DNA of 30,992 nt from CAYRMV01 sp964425255 (GTDB lineage: Bacteria > Bacteroidota > Bacteroidia > Flavobacteriales_D > Crocinitomicaceae). Shown here piece after piece: positions 8,213 to 16,276 of the stretch. The notes beneath the pieces were generated by a model. That model searched no databases. It was not told where the DNA came from and saw only the letters and a program-made list of their open reading frames with translations. The stretch lies in the NCBI GenBank assembly GCA_964425255.1, contig CAYRMV010000024.1, positions 1 to 30,992 on the forward strand, written 5' to 3'. The position numbers were made by a program, and so were the translations under genes. The stretch's first letter is position 1; each line of letters begins with the position of its first letter.

Positions 8213-8836
8213 TTAAAACGGACGGGTGGCGATTTCCACTAAAAATGCTTTGACTTCTTCTTCGGAGACTTCAAAACCGGGTATGTAATCGACCTCTTCT
8301 GTATAATCAATGTCATCAAAAAAGGTAAGTTGTCCTTTGAAAAGCTTACGGCTAAAGATGTTCGAGCTAAAGATAGCTTCTGCATGAGTAGCAATTTCAT
8401 CAAAACTGAAATGATTTTTTAATAAAAAATAGAGGTCCACATAATCTTTCCATTTATTTCTACCTCCTAACTCAAATGCTTTCATTGCTGCTAAAGTCAA
8501 TAAACTAGGCATTTTTATTCCATGCAAACCTGAACTAATAGTTTCAATCGGAAAATTATAGTGGAAAAAAGTCAGCTTTACTTGGTGTAAAAACAAAAGA
8601 AGTTGTTGGCTATCTCGGTAAATAAGCTTGTAAGGATATTCCGACTTTTGGTCTAATTTTCGAATTATATCTGTTGGAGAGAAAGCTTTTTCACAAAACA
8701 AGTCAAAGTCTATCGACATACGATGACCAATTTGCAATGCTATTGCTGTACCTCCTACCAAATAAAATATTCTTTTAAATTGACTGATTAGTGGAAGAAG
8801 CTCGTTTTGCTCGTTGCTTAATATCTCTAGATGCAC
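8213..8836 (-). CDS. AbiEii/AbiGii-type nucleotidyltransferase toxin
   Basis: 207 residues from GTG at 8836; a TTG at 8845 is also in frame. GTG is preferred because related proteins begin with a short lead before LEIL. The nucleotidyltransferase core is clear: VGGTAIALQIGHR with Gly28-Gly29, then the metal-binding Asp43 and Asp45 in MSIDFDLF. The lysine-bearing segment AAMKAFELGGRNKWKDYVDLYFLL is typical of AbiEii, where it carries Lys and Asp of the active site. Family members act as type IV-like toxins or abortive-infection effectors by modifying tRNA or other acceptors with nucleotides. The start lies inside the 3' end of the upstream partner (62 nt overlap), which implies coupled translation. 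The toxic role is taken from the family, not shown here. Confidence 0.82.
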   Translation of the reverse strand: MHLEILSNEQNELLPLISQFKRIFYLVGGTAIALQIGHRMSIDFDLFCEKAFSPTDIIRKLDQKSEYPYKLIYRDSQQLLLFLHQVKLTFFHYNFPIETISSGLHGIKMPSLLTLAAMKAFELGGRNKWKDYVDLYFLLKNHFSFDEIATHAEAIFSSNIFSRKLFKGQLTFFDDIDYTEEVDYIPGFEVSEEEVKAFLVEIATRPF

Positions 8837-9104
8837 GTCGATCAAAATAAAGTTGAAAAAAATGAAGGTTTTGTTTGTTGTAATTTATTCGATTTTTTTG
8901 CTGAGTGTTTTTGTAAAAAATTTCAGCAACCACATCTGTACCAAGTAATTCAAGAAGCTCTTTTACTGTGTCATAATCCCCATAATTTATAACATATTCA
9001 ACCAATACATCCAATGAAATGGATTCAATTCTTGACGGTGGAATATGCCAAAATAGGATTTTATTTTTTTGGATAAACTCACTTATCTTTTTTGGATGAT
9101 TCAT
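8775..9104 (-). CDS. DUF6922-like partner (putative antitoxin) of the AbiEii-type toxin
   Basis: 109 residues from ATG at 9104. The segment from FWHIPPSRIESISLDVLVEYVINYGDYD to about residue 65 has the look of small DUF6922-type proteins, which usually precede a GGTAxAL nucleotidyltransferase gene and are taken as its antitoxin. There is no helix-turn-helix like that of classical AbiEi. The last 20 residues are Arg/Lys/Ser-rich and are encoded by the overlap with the toxin start; homologues as I recall them end near HFFQLYF, so this tail may be an addition from stop-codon loss. It lies 54 nt downstream of the exporter permease on the same strand. Confidence 0.65.
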   Translation of the reverse strand: MNHPKKISEFIQKNKILFWHIPPSRIESISLDVLVEYVINYGDYDTVKELLELLGTDVVAEIFYKNTQQKNRINYNKQNLHFFQLYFDRRASRDIKQRAKRASSTNQSI

Positions 9105-9158
9105 GCTACTAATTTACAAAAAAAAGAATAAAAAATGGTGCTTTTTTGATCTATTTCT

Positions 9159-9986
9159 CTATACAAAATCAGAAACTTCGCTTTCTTTTCGGTTGTAAAA
9201 ATAAATGCCCAAGAGAAGCAATAGGAGAACAAAAACAAAATTGATGAGCCATATCCATTTGAATGATCCAAAATCAAACAAACTCCATCGCCAAAACTCA
9301 ATTACATTTGCCATTGGGTTGAGATCCAATAAAAAAGCGTAGTTCTCTGGTAATAAATCGCTTCCAAAAAACACGGGTGAAAACCAAATTCCGAAATACA
9401 TCAAGAAGGGGACGAGATGAAGGATGTCGCGTTTTTTATAGGCAAAAAGTGAAACCCAAAAAACCATGCACAAGGCACAAACGACATTGAAAAGCAAAAC
9501 AAAGGGTAAAAATACCAGTTTCCAAGAGATTTCTTGCCCAAAAACGAGGATCAAAATCACCAACAATACAAAACTAACCCCTAATTCGATCAAAGCAAAC
9601 AACGCTTTTGACAGTGGAATCAGACTTTTGGGAAAATAGATTTTCTTAATCAAATGTGCCGATTCCTGCAAACCAAATGTTCCAGCATTCACCACATAAG
9701 AGAAAAAATTCCAGCCCAACAAACCGCTCAATACGTAAATAGGGTAATCTATACCATCTGTTTTCCAATGCAACAAATACCCAAAGAAAAAACTGTATAT
9801 CAACAGGGCGGTTAAGGGCTGAATGATTGTCCAACCGAGTCCAATGACCGTTTGCGCGTATTTCACTTTCAAATCGCGTTGGGTAAAAACCCATATCAAA
9901 TTGCGGTATTTCCAGATTTGCTGAAAAAAATAGCCGAATTTTTCGGGTTCAGACGAGTAAATTGTCCATTCATCTTTTTCTTCCAT
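9159..9986 (-). CDS. polysaccharide ABC exporter, permease subunit (Wzm/TagG-type)
   Basis: 275 residues with the usual ABC-2 export layout. An amphipathic N-terminal helix region ends in VFTQRDLKVKYAQTVIGLGWTIIQP (about 30-58), the coupling-type segment shared by Wzm, KpsM and TagG. Six hydrophobic segments follow, at about 55-75, 85-105, 130-150, 155-180, 185-205 and 240-262. It forms the membrane channel that, with the ATPase at 7106, carries the lipid-linked polymer to the periplasm. Its start overlaps the end of the WecE-type aminotransferase gene by 17 nt, so the two are translationally coupled. No ATPase gene directly follows as it normally would; the AbiEii-type pair sits there instead. 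Confidence 0.88.
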   Translation of the reverse strand: MEEKDEWTIYSSEPEKFGYFFQQIWKYRNLIWVFTQRDLKVKYAQTVIGLGWTIIQPLTALLIYSFFFGYLLHWKTDGIDYPIYVLSGLLGWNFFSYVVNAGTFGLQESAHLIKKIYFPKSLIPLSKALFALIELGVSFVLLVILILVFGQEISWKLVFLPFVLLFNVVCALCMVFWVSLFAYKKRDILHLVPFLMYFGIWFSPVFFGSDLLPENYAFLLDLNPMANVIEFWRWSLFDFGSFKWIWLINFVFVLLLLLLGIYFYNRKESEVSDFV

Positions 9987-11097
9987 GTTGTTCTTGGTAG
10001 CTAAAAATTAAATCACAAACCTGTTCTACTTGTTTTTTATCCAAGTGAACATGCAAAGGCAAACGCAGTAAATGACTCGAAATTTGTTCGGTATTCGGTA
10101 ATTGGTACTCTCCAAATCTTTTTCCCATCTTTGAGCTATGCAGCGGAATGTAATGAAACATCGCTTCCACGTTGTTTTCGAGTAAAAAGAAACGAAGATC
10201 TTCTCGCTCTTTCGCAGATTTTGACAACCAGTAAAATAAATGAATGTTCTCTTTTACTGATTCAACAGGAAGAATAGAATCAACAAAGGAATGTAGCTTT
10301 TCAAAATACCAATTACTAATTTCTTTTCGTTTTCCAAGCAATTGGTCTTCGTGTAATAAATGATCGTAAAGTACAACCGCGTTTTGTTCATTCATCTGGT
10401 ATTTCGAGCCCACATCAACCCATTCGTAATAAGGTGTCGATTGGTTTTCAAAATGCGTTCGATTGGTCCCAATGTGATAAATCGTATCCATTTTCTCTGT
10501 AAAATCGGTATGATTCACCAAAAGTAAACCGCCTTGAACAGCTGAAATTTGTTTGGTAATATCAAAACTAATTACACCAAAATCACCGATTGTCCCCAAA
10601 GGTTTTCCTTCATAAAAATTCCCATAACTCATGGCGGCATCTTCGATCAAGAAAATTCCATATTGCTGACAAATAGATTGAATTCGAGTCAAATCCGTCG
10701 CATGACCTCCATAATGTGTGACGACGATCGCTTTTGTATTTTTCGTGATTTTTTGCTCTATTTGATGTAAATCGATATTAAAGTCTTGCAACGAAATATC
10801 AACAAAAACGGGTGTTGCCCCATGAGAAACAAAGGCATTGGCAGTAGAAACAAAGGTAAAAGAAGGCATAATTACCTCATCGCCCGGTTGAATTTGAATG
10901 GCTTTCGCAATCATTTCCAACGCGCCTGTTGCCGAATGTGTCAAAAGCAAATGAGACGATTGAAAGCGTTTTCTCAATAATTCAAGGGACAGATAAGTGT
11001 ATTTTTTGGATCTAAAATGGGCATAATCAGACCACAAATCATCCATGAAATGATTAAATTGATTAGATTTGAAAACATCATTGAATAAAATCTTCAT
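9970..11097 (-). CDS. WecE/RffA-type dTDP-4-keto-6-deoxyhexose aminotransferase
   Basis: 375 residues from ATG at 11097; an in-frame start at 11115 would overlap the divergent gene. This is a fold-type I PLP enzyme of the DegT/DnrJ/EryC1 family. Long stretches match WecE: PGDEVIMPSFTFVSTANAFV at 71-90, Asp153 in IEDAAMSYG binding the PLP nitrogen, the Schiff-base Lys182 in SFDITKQ, the GTNRTHF segment and VEAMFHYIPLHSSKMGKRFG near the end. WecE converts dTDP-4-keto-6-deoxy-D-glucose to dTDP-4-amino-4,6-dideoxygalactose; VioA makes the gluco epimer, and the sequence alone does not decide between them. The glutamine after the Schiff-base lysine (TKQ for TKN) is unusual. It is the first gene of the run that continues into the exporter permease. 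Confidence 0.85.
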   Translation of the reverse strand: MKILFNDVFKSNQFNHFMDDLWSDYAHFRSKKYTYLSLELLRKRFQSSHLLLTHSATGALEMIAKAIQIQPGDEVIMPSFTFVSTANAFVSHGATPVFVDISLQDFNIDLHQIEQKITKNTKAIVVTHYGGHATDLTRIQSICQQYGIFLIEDAAMSYGNFYEGKPLGTIGDFGVISFDITKQISAVQGGLLLVNHTDFTEKMDTIYHIGTNRTHFENQSTPYYEWVDVGSKYQMNEQNAVVLYDHLLHEDQLLGKRKEISNWYFEKLHSFVDSILPVESVKENIHLFYWLSKSAKEREDLRFFLLENNVEAMFHYIPLHSSKMGKRFGEYQLPNTEQISSHLLRLPLHVHLDKKQVEQVCDLIFSYQEQHGRKR

Positions 11098-11099
11098 CC

Positions 11100-12005
11100 T
11101 TGATTCGAGTAGCACATATTATCAATCCCGTAAAGGTAACAGAAAAATCGGATTTGTTCTATGCGCAACCCGTGACTTTTGAATCGATGCGAAAAGCGAA
11201 GTTATTCTCGACTTGGAACGATCAAATTGGTTTGTTTACTACCCAATATGAGGAAGACAAGGAAATCATACCACCGGATTTTATTCAACTGAGCAATCTA
11301 TCTCGCTCTATTCTGGATCTTAATCCAAGTTTAAAAGGGAAAAAACTCCCGCTGATTGCCGATATCCTTGAAAAAATTGACCATGAAGTGGAGGCGGAAT
11401 ACGTCATTTACACCAACATGGACATCGCACTGATGCCGGGGTTTTATGATTATGTTTTTCAAAAAATAAATGAAAAACACGATGTGATAATCATCAATCG
11501 CAGACGAATTGAATCTCGTTTTCAATCCATTGACCAACTTCCCGAAATGTATGCCGAACTGGGAAGATCACATCCTGGTTTTGATTGTTTTGTTTTCAAA
11601 AAATCGTACATCAAACAGTTGATTTTAAACCAAATTTGCATCGGAATTTCTTTCTTAGAAGTCAGTTTGATTCACAACTTAATGACGATTGCTGAGAAAC
11701 CCTTGTTTGTTCCTGATGCTCATTTGACTTTCCATTTGGGGATGGATGTTTTGGTGGAGCGAAACAATGCCTTTTATCACCACAACCGAAAGGTATACTT
11801 TCAGGAAATCCAACCATATTTGAAAGCGAATTTTGTACTTGAAAAATTTCCTTATGGAACTTTGCCTTTACCGAAACGTGCGTTGAATTGGATGCTCAAC
11901 CCAAGTCTGTTTACACGTAATTACTTGCATTTACAAGGGAAATCGTGGCGACGAAAAATCAAACTGCGCTTGGATGAATGGCGTTGGCGAATCTTACAAC
12001 GATAA
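11100..12005 (+). CDS. conserved hypothetical, possible GT-A glycosyltransferase
   Basis: 301 residues from TTG at 11100. No ATG or GTG is available before a stop at 11082-11084, and the opening IRVAHIINPV resembles the start of a conserved family, so TTG is probably real. No standard catalytic signature is present, but EAEYVIYTNMDIALMPGFYDYV (about 98-119) looks like a GT-A core with TNMD in place of the DxD metal site. The conserved blocks GRSHPGFDCFVFKK and LTFHLGMD have the look of active-site loops. It has a basic C-terminus (KSWRRKIKLRLDEWRWR) that could attach to the membrane. I cannot name donor or acceptor. It is divergent from the aminotransferase (2 nt apart) and its stop lies 5 nt from the stop of the convergent GNAT gene. 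Confidence 0.55.
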   Translation: MIRVAHIINPVKVTEKSDLFYAQPVTFESMRKAKLFSTWNDQIGLFTTQYEEDKEIIPPDFIQLSNLSRSILDLNPSLKGKKLPLIADILEKIDHEVEAEYVIYTNMDIALMPGFYDYVFQKINEKHDVIIINRRRIESRFQSIDQLPEMYAELGRSHPGFDCFVFKKSYIKQLILNQICIGISFLEVSLIHNLMTIAEKPLFVPDAHLTFHLGMDVLVERNNAFYHHNRKVYFQEIQPYLKANFVLEKFPYGTLPLPKRALNWMLNPSLFTRNYLHLQGKSWRRKIKLRLDEWRWRILQR

Positions 12006-12010
12006 TGGCA

Positions 12011-12526
12011 TTACCGCAAAAACGGAAGAAATAAGTTTCTTTTTTCCAAATATCTATTTTTCGAAAGTTGGGTGTAAACGAAGCCATCTTCCTCTTTTTC
12101 AAGCTGAAAACCTAAAAATGTATTGTACGAACGAGCAACATCGTTTTGAAAAGCTGTTTTAGCTGTTATTTTTTTTAATTGAAGAACTTCAAACGCATAA
12201 TCTAACAACAAAACCGAAGCTTTCAACGCAACTCCCGTTCCTGTTGCTTCTGAGTTCCCAATCAAAATTCCTGCTTCGGCTTCTTGATTTATTTCGTTGA
12301 TGTTTTTGAGGTGAATAAATCCGATCAATTGCTGCGCATAAATTCCAAAATACTGATTCTTCTTCCAATCCAAGTTTCGAAACCAACTACGTTGTTCTTC
12401 TTGCTTGATTTGTTGTTGATAATCCATCCATTGAAGGTTTTCTGGTTGATTTCTCCACATGCGCAATTGTTCGGCTAGTTCCGAAGTTAAGGGACGCAAT
12501 TCGCAACCAAATCCGGATAAAATCAT
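12011..12526 (-). CDS. GNAT-family N-acyltransferase of the polysaccharide locus
   Basis: 171 residues from ATG at 12526, which overlaps the TGA of the upstream glycosyltransferase (ATGA), so translation is coupled. RimJ/RimL-type features: CELRPLTSELAEQLRMWRN at the start, GFIHLKNI for the central strands, GILIGNSEATGTGVALKAS for the acyl-CoA loop (about 95-112) and KITAKTAFQNDVARSYNTFLGF for the C-terminal part. In pathways with a WecE-type aminotransferase the next step is N-acylation by a GNAT (WecD) or a hexapeptide enzyme. This gene fits that step by position. The acyl donor could be acetyl-CoA or, given the adjacent ACP and FabH-like genes, an acyl-ACP. That choice is inference. Confidence 0.75.
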   Translation of the reverse strand: MILSGFGCELRPLTSELAEQLRMWRNQPENLQWMDYQQQIKQEEQRSWFRNLDWKKNQYFGIYAQQLIGFIHLKNINEINQEAEAGILIGNSEATGTGVALKASVLLLDYAFEVLQLKKITAKTAFQNDVARSYNTFLGFQLEKEEDGFVYTQLSKNRYLEKRNLFLPFLR

Positions 12527-13437
12527 GATATAATTCGGTGATTGACCGATTGATTTCGGTAATGAAACAACCAAATTTGGCGCACATATTCTCCAATAAT
12601 TCCCAATGAAAACAGAATAATTCCAGTAGAAAGAAAAATGGAAACAATTAACGCCGTAAAACCCAACTGGACATCGTTTACATACTTGTTATAAATGAAA
12701 TATCCTACCAAAACCAAACAGATCAAGGAGGTGTACAATCCAACTCGGGTAATGAATTTTAAAGGAAACGAAGTGTGAAACAGCAAGGTTTTCGCTTGTT
12801 TAAATAACTTTCGCTTCGAATAGCTTGATTTCCCATTTTCTCGTTCTTTGTGCTTAACTGAAACATAATCAATGCTAAATGCTTGTTGACACAACTCTGC
12901 ATCCAAAAAACTAATCGGTTGGCTGAGCGCTTGGTATCTTTTTGCAAGATCTCGGTGTAGTAAGCGAAAACCTGTTGCTTCTGATGTATTGAACCCGTCG
13001 CTAGCAAGTATTTTTCTCAAAATTATACTCCCCAAATTGCGCCAAAATGCCTGCTTCATGGATGGAAAAACACCATACACCAAATCGGCAGTTCCTTCCT
13101 GCGCTTTTTCAAACAAATCCAAAATATCAAACGGATCGTGTTGCAAATCATCGTCCAAGGTCACAATCCATTCGGATGAGGCATACCCCAAACCAACAGC
13201 TGTTGCTGTGTATTGACCCCGATTTTGGTGCAAAGAAACAATTTGAATGGATAAATCACTTTTTTTGGAAAGTTCCAACAAGCGATCCAAAGTACCATCA
13301 TTACTTGCATCATCCACAAAGATTATTTCCTTTAAAAAATCGGTGTTTTCAACAGAAAACGTTGTCAAACGCTCAAACAATAGTTCGAGTGTGTCGCGCG
13401 ATTTAAAAACGGGTATGACAATGCTGATAGCCTTCAT
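12523..13437 (-). CDS. polyprenyl-phosphate-type glycosyltransferase (GT2, ArnC/GtrB-like)
   Basis: 304 residues from ATG at 13437; the upstream TTG at 13446 is less likely because the previous gene's TGA ends at 13439, one nt before this ATG. The GT2 core is complete: ISIVIPVFKSRDTL near the start, FVDDASNDGT near 45, TLDDDLQHDP near 95 with the DDD metal site, and ATGFRLLHRDL near 158. Two membrane helices follow (about 227-250 and 260-285), the layout of ArnC, GtrB and dolichol-phosphate mannose synthases, which load a sugar onto undecaprenyl phosphate at the cytoplasmic face. The sugar may be the acylated amino sugar made by the neighbours, for use by a periplasmic transferase such as the protein at 1-703; that link is inference. 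Confidence 0.85.
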   Translation of the reverse strand: MKAISIVIPVFKSRDTLELLFERLTTFSVENTDFLKEIIFVDDASNDGTLDRLLELSKKSDLSIQIVSLHQNRGQYTATAVGLGYASSEWIVTLDDDLQHDPFDILDLFEKAQEGTADLVYGVFPSMKQAFWRNLGSIILRKILASDGFNTSEATGFRLLHRDLAKRYQALSQPISFLDAELCQQAFSIDYVSVKHKERENGKSSYSKRKLFKQAKTLLFHTSFPLKFITRVGLYTSLICLVLVGYFIYNKYVNDVQLGFTALIVSIFLSTGIILFSLGIIGEYVRQIWLFHYRNQSVNHRIIS

Positions 13438-13438
13438 T

Positions 13439-14443
13439 TCACTCAAAATAAGTTGTTTTCATTGGAAAAGACGAGTTTGGAATCAGAACGGATGCAATGG
13501 AAAATCCAACACCAAAACCACATAAAACCAACCAACCCGTTTTCTCTCCGACAGCATGTTTGTTCCAATCATGCCAAGTCATTCCAATACTTGCCGAAGC
13601 GGTATTTCCAAATTTAGATAAGGTTTCGGGAAAGCATTCGGGCTCAATGGTTAATTTTTTTCGAATCGAATCGTTGATCAATTTATTTGCTTGGTGTAAA
13701 ATAAAACCGTTCACATTTTCTTTTAATACCTCACTTTCATCCAACAACTGTTGAATGTGTTGAGGAACAAATTTCAAGGAATAATGAAAAACATCTAAGC
13801 CATTGAGTTGCATTTTTTCACCTTGATTGGTCATTTTAGAAGTGATTGCTTCTTTTCCTGAACCAAACGTTTGCAAATGAAAATGCCATTCTTCTTCGCT
13901 TTTCTCTGAAAATTCTAAGCCAAAAACAGAAACCGCATCAGAAAAAATGGGTTTGGTTGTTGCATCGCTTGCATCAATAATACGTGATGACAAATCTCCA
14001 ACACATAAAATTCCCCGTGATTTTTCATTCGACGAGGAAGCAAGTAACGAGGAAATCGTCCGAAGACCATAAACCAACCCTGAACAACCCGAGTTAATGT
14101 CAAAACAAACCATGGAAACGGGAAAATTTTTCGTTCCATGAATCCGATTTGATACAGATGGAAAAGCTTGTCCAGCAGTTTGAGTAACACAAATTAAATA
14201 ATCAATTGTGTCTGTTTCCCAGTTCAAATTACCTAACAATTGGTCGATTCCTCGGGTAAAATAATCTTCTACGTTTATCGAATCATCTTGTTCTTCAAAA
14301 CGGCAGGCAATCCCCGTTTGCGCAATAAAATGTTCCGCATTCGTTTCGAAAATTTTGTCTTGCGTGGAGTAATCTATCTGATTTTTGGCAAGAACGTTCA
14401 CCAAACCAGAAATCGAAACTCCTTTACACTTCGTTCGTGCCAT
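13439..14443 (-). CDS. FabH-like 3-oxoacyl-ACP synthase III
   Basis: 334 residues, a full-length KAS III fold. The Cys-His-Asn catalytic triad is intact: Cys120 in INSGCSGLVYG, His250 in ILHQANK and Asn280 in FGNTASAS. Family members condense an acyl-CoA starter with malonyl-ACP, or shuttle acyl groups to small acceptors. The gene starts within the 3' end of the ACP gene (20 nt overlap) and ends one nt before the glycosyltransferase start, so ACP, KAS III, glycosyltransferase and GNAT form one coupled unit. Being coupled to sugar enzymes rather than to fab genes, it more likely makes a special short acyl chain, for example for an amino sugar, than starting bulk fatty acid synthesis. The chain length cannot be read from the sequence. 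Confidence 0.85.
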   Translation of the reverse strand: MARTKCKGVSISGLVNVLAKNQIDYSTQDKIFETNAEHFIAQTGIACRFEEQDDSINVEDYFTRGIDQLLGNLNWETDTIDYLICVTQTAGQAFPSVSNRIHGTKNFPVSMVCFDINSGCSGLVYGLRTISSLLASSSNEKSRGILCVGDLSSRIIDASDATTKPIFSDAVSVFGLEFSEKSEEEWHFHLQTFGSGKEAITSKMTNQGEKMQLNGLDVFHYSLKFVPQHIQQLLDESEVLKENVNGFILHQANKLINDSIRKKLTIEPECFPETLSKFGNTASASIGMTWHDWNKHAVGEKTGWLVLCGFGVGFSIASVLIPNSSFPMKTTYFE

Positions 14444-14678
14444 TTGCTTCTTTCACTTTTTGATAAATGTCATCAATCGTTTTACATTGCATCAATTCCG
14501 ACGAACTAATTAAAACGTCCGATTCTTCGAAAATACGAGATAAAATAACTAACGCATTTAACGAAGACCAATTGGGCAACTCGCGAAACAAAGCGTGCAT
14601 CGAAAAGGATGCAGTTGGTAGTAGTAATTCTTCCGAAATAATTTCCATTAGCTTCTGTTGATCCATGTGCTTGTTCAT
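14424..14678 (-). CDS. acyl carrier protein-like protein with atypical SSL site
   Basis: 84 residues from ATG at 14678; ATG at 14666 (80 residues) is an alternative. It has the length and helical pattern of an acyl carrier protein: an acidic first helix (LMEIISEELL), FRELPNWSSLNALVILSRIFEE around the carrier serine, then ILISSSELMQCKTIDDIYQKV for the last helices. The usual Asp-Ser-Leu is Ser-Ser-Leu here; the serine that would take phosphopantetheine is kept but the preceding Asp is not. The reading frame stays open upstream back to the fumarylacetoacetase stop, with a GTG at 14768, but that extension does not resemble ACP sequence. It leads the coupled unit ACP, KAS III, glycosyltransferase and GNAT, so it probably carries the acyl intermediate for them. 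Confidence 0.7.
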   Translation of the reverse strand: MNKHMDQQKLMEIISEELLLPTASFSMHALFRELPNWSSLNALVILSRIFEESDVLISSSELMQCKTIDDIYQKVKEANGTNEV

Positions 14679-14810
14679 CGTTGGGCTAATGTAGTGATTT
14701 TTTTGATATAGAAAATCGTTTTCTTTGGCATAAATTGAACTTATTTCTCCAATATCAAAAATCCCCACTTCAATTGAAATGAGGATGTAATTGATTGAAT
14801 TTTTTTCTTC

Positions 14811-16100
14811 TTATTTTGCTGGTAACACCAATGTACTCACTTCACCAAAACCAATACGAACGCCTTCTTTTTCAGCATAACCACGCATGATAACGGTGTC
14901 TAAATCCTGAATAAATTTGCGCTCACTGCCATCTTTCATTGCCAACGGTTTGGTTCCTTTCCAAGCCAATTCCAACATCGATCCATACGAATCTGGCGTT
15001 GGTCCTGATATCGTTCCTGAACCCATCAAATCACCACAACGAACATTACATCCATTAACCGTGTGATGCGCCAATTGTTGCGCCATGTTCCAATACATGT
15101 ATTTGAAATTAGAAGTCGAAACTTTGGTTTCTCCCTGGTTTTCAGGCTGAATAAACACTTCTAAATGAATATCATACGATTTGTCTCCTTCGAATTCCAA
15201 ATAGGAAAGTACTTTCGGATCTTGTTCAGGTCCAGCCACTTTGAAAGGTTGAAGTGCATCCAAAGTAACAATCCAAGGCGACATGCTGGAAGCGAAATTC
15301 TTTGCCAAGAAAGGTCCAAGTGGTACATATTCCCACGTTTGAATATCCCGTGCCGACCAATCGTTGAACAAGCACATTCCGAAAATGAAATCTTCTGCTT
15401 CATTGGTTGAAATCGAATCTCCAAGTGGTTTTCCATCGAAGGTAATAAAACCAGTTTCTAATTCGAAATCTAGGTTGCGACATGGAGCATAAATCGGTGG
15501 CTCTTCCGGATTGGGTTTGATTTGCCCTTTTGGACGATGAATCGCTTCCCCTGAAACGATCACGGACGAAGCACGACCGTGGTATCCAACTGGGATCCAA
15601 AGCCAATTTGGCAACAATGCATTGTTCGGATCACGAAACATTGTTCCTACATTGGTTGCGTGTTCACGGCTCGAATAAAAATCGGTGTAATCCCCAATCT
15701 GAACAGGAAGAGACATGGTAACATTTTCAACAGGAACCAAGACCTGCGCCACGTGATGCTCATTTTTCTGTAAATCCATTTGTTGCACATCGAGCAATTT
15801 TGAAATGCGATTCCGCAAATCACGGGTCCCTTTTTTGCCTTTTTTCATCAAATTATTGAGAAATGGCGTATCAAAATCACTTGCTTCGAAGGGTAGGTTT
15901 TCAAGGTAACCTAGAACAAACAACGTTTTCAAATCCAAGACAAAATCACCGATTCGAACACCCACTCTTTTTGAAAGATGGGCTGTTTGAAAAATACCAA
16001 AAGGCAAATTTTGAATCGGGAAATCCGATCCAGAAGGTACGTCAATCCACGATTTCAACTGTGGATTATTTGCTGGGATATTTGTTTCCATTTGTTCCAT
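14811..16100 (-). CDS. fahA: fumarylacetoacetase
   Basis: 429 residues from ATG at 16100; an in-frame start at 16142 would precede the likely promoter. It hydrolyses fumarylacetoacetate to fumarate and acetoacetate, the last step of tyrosine/phenylalanine breakdown, in the cytoplasm. The signature blocks of the eukaryote-like FAH are all present: DYTDFYSSREHATNVG (catalytic His and metal Asp), LDFELETG (metal Glu pair), FNDWSARDIQTWEYVPLGPFLAKNF (metal Asp and the active-site Lys) and MGSGTISGP near the end. It is a housekeeping gene beside the polysaccharide locus; no other homogentisate-pathway gene is in the window. Confidence 0.95.
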   Translation of the reverse strand: MEQMETNIPANNPQLKSWIDVPSGSDFPIQNLPFGIFQTAHLSKRVGVRIGDFVLDLKTLFVLGYLENLPFEASDFDTPFLNNLMKKGKKGTRDLRNRISKLLDVQQMDLQKNEHHVAQVLVPVENVTMSLPVQIGDYTDFYSSREHATNVGTMFRDPNNALLPNWLWIPVGYHGRASSVIVSGEAIHRPKGQIKPNPEEPPIYAPCRNLDFELETGFITFDGKPLGDSISTNEAEDFIFGMCLFNDWSARDIQTWEYVPLGPFLAKNFASSMSPWIVTLDALQPFKVAGPEQDPKVLSYLEFEGDKSYDIHLEVFIQPENQGETKVSTSNFKYMYWNMAQQLAHHTVNGCNVRCGDLMGSGTISGPTPDSYGSMLELAWKGTKPLAMKDGSERKFIQDLDTVIMRGYAEKEGVRIGFGEVSTLVLPAK

Positions 16101-16110
16101 GTTTATCTTA

Positions 16111-16118
16111 CAAAGGTA
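16111..16118 (-). promoter_or_regulatory. -7 box of a Bacteroidota-type promoter for fahA
   Basis: TACCTTTG on the minus strand matches the Bacteroidota -7 consensus TAnnTTTG exactly and ends 10 nt before the fahA ATG. The -33 region 19 nt upstream (TGGT) is a poor match to TTTG. If used, the mRNA leader would be only a few bases long. Confidence 0.4.
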
Positions 16119-16276
16119 CACAACAAACTGGAAAAGTACCACCCATTCGGGATGTTTTCGGTGATGTTTCTTCCACTTTTTCTTTCAACTAGCTCGTGTG
16201 ATTGATTAAACGGTAGGGGCACAATCAAACAAATTCCTTACTTTTACGTTCAAATTTTATCCAAATTTCATTTTCT

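Noticed and set aside
13047..13406. 119-codon plus-strand open frame
   Set aside because: Antisense to the polyprenyl-phosphate-type glycosyltransferase, which has all GT2 motifs.
14679..14768. N-terminal extension of the ACP gene from GTG at 14768
   Set aside because: The frame is open and continuous with the fahA stop, but the extra 30 residues do not resemble ACP sequence and would be unusual for the family.
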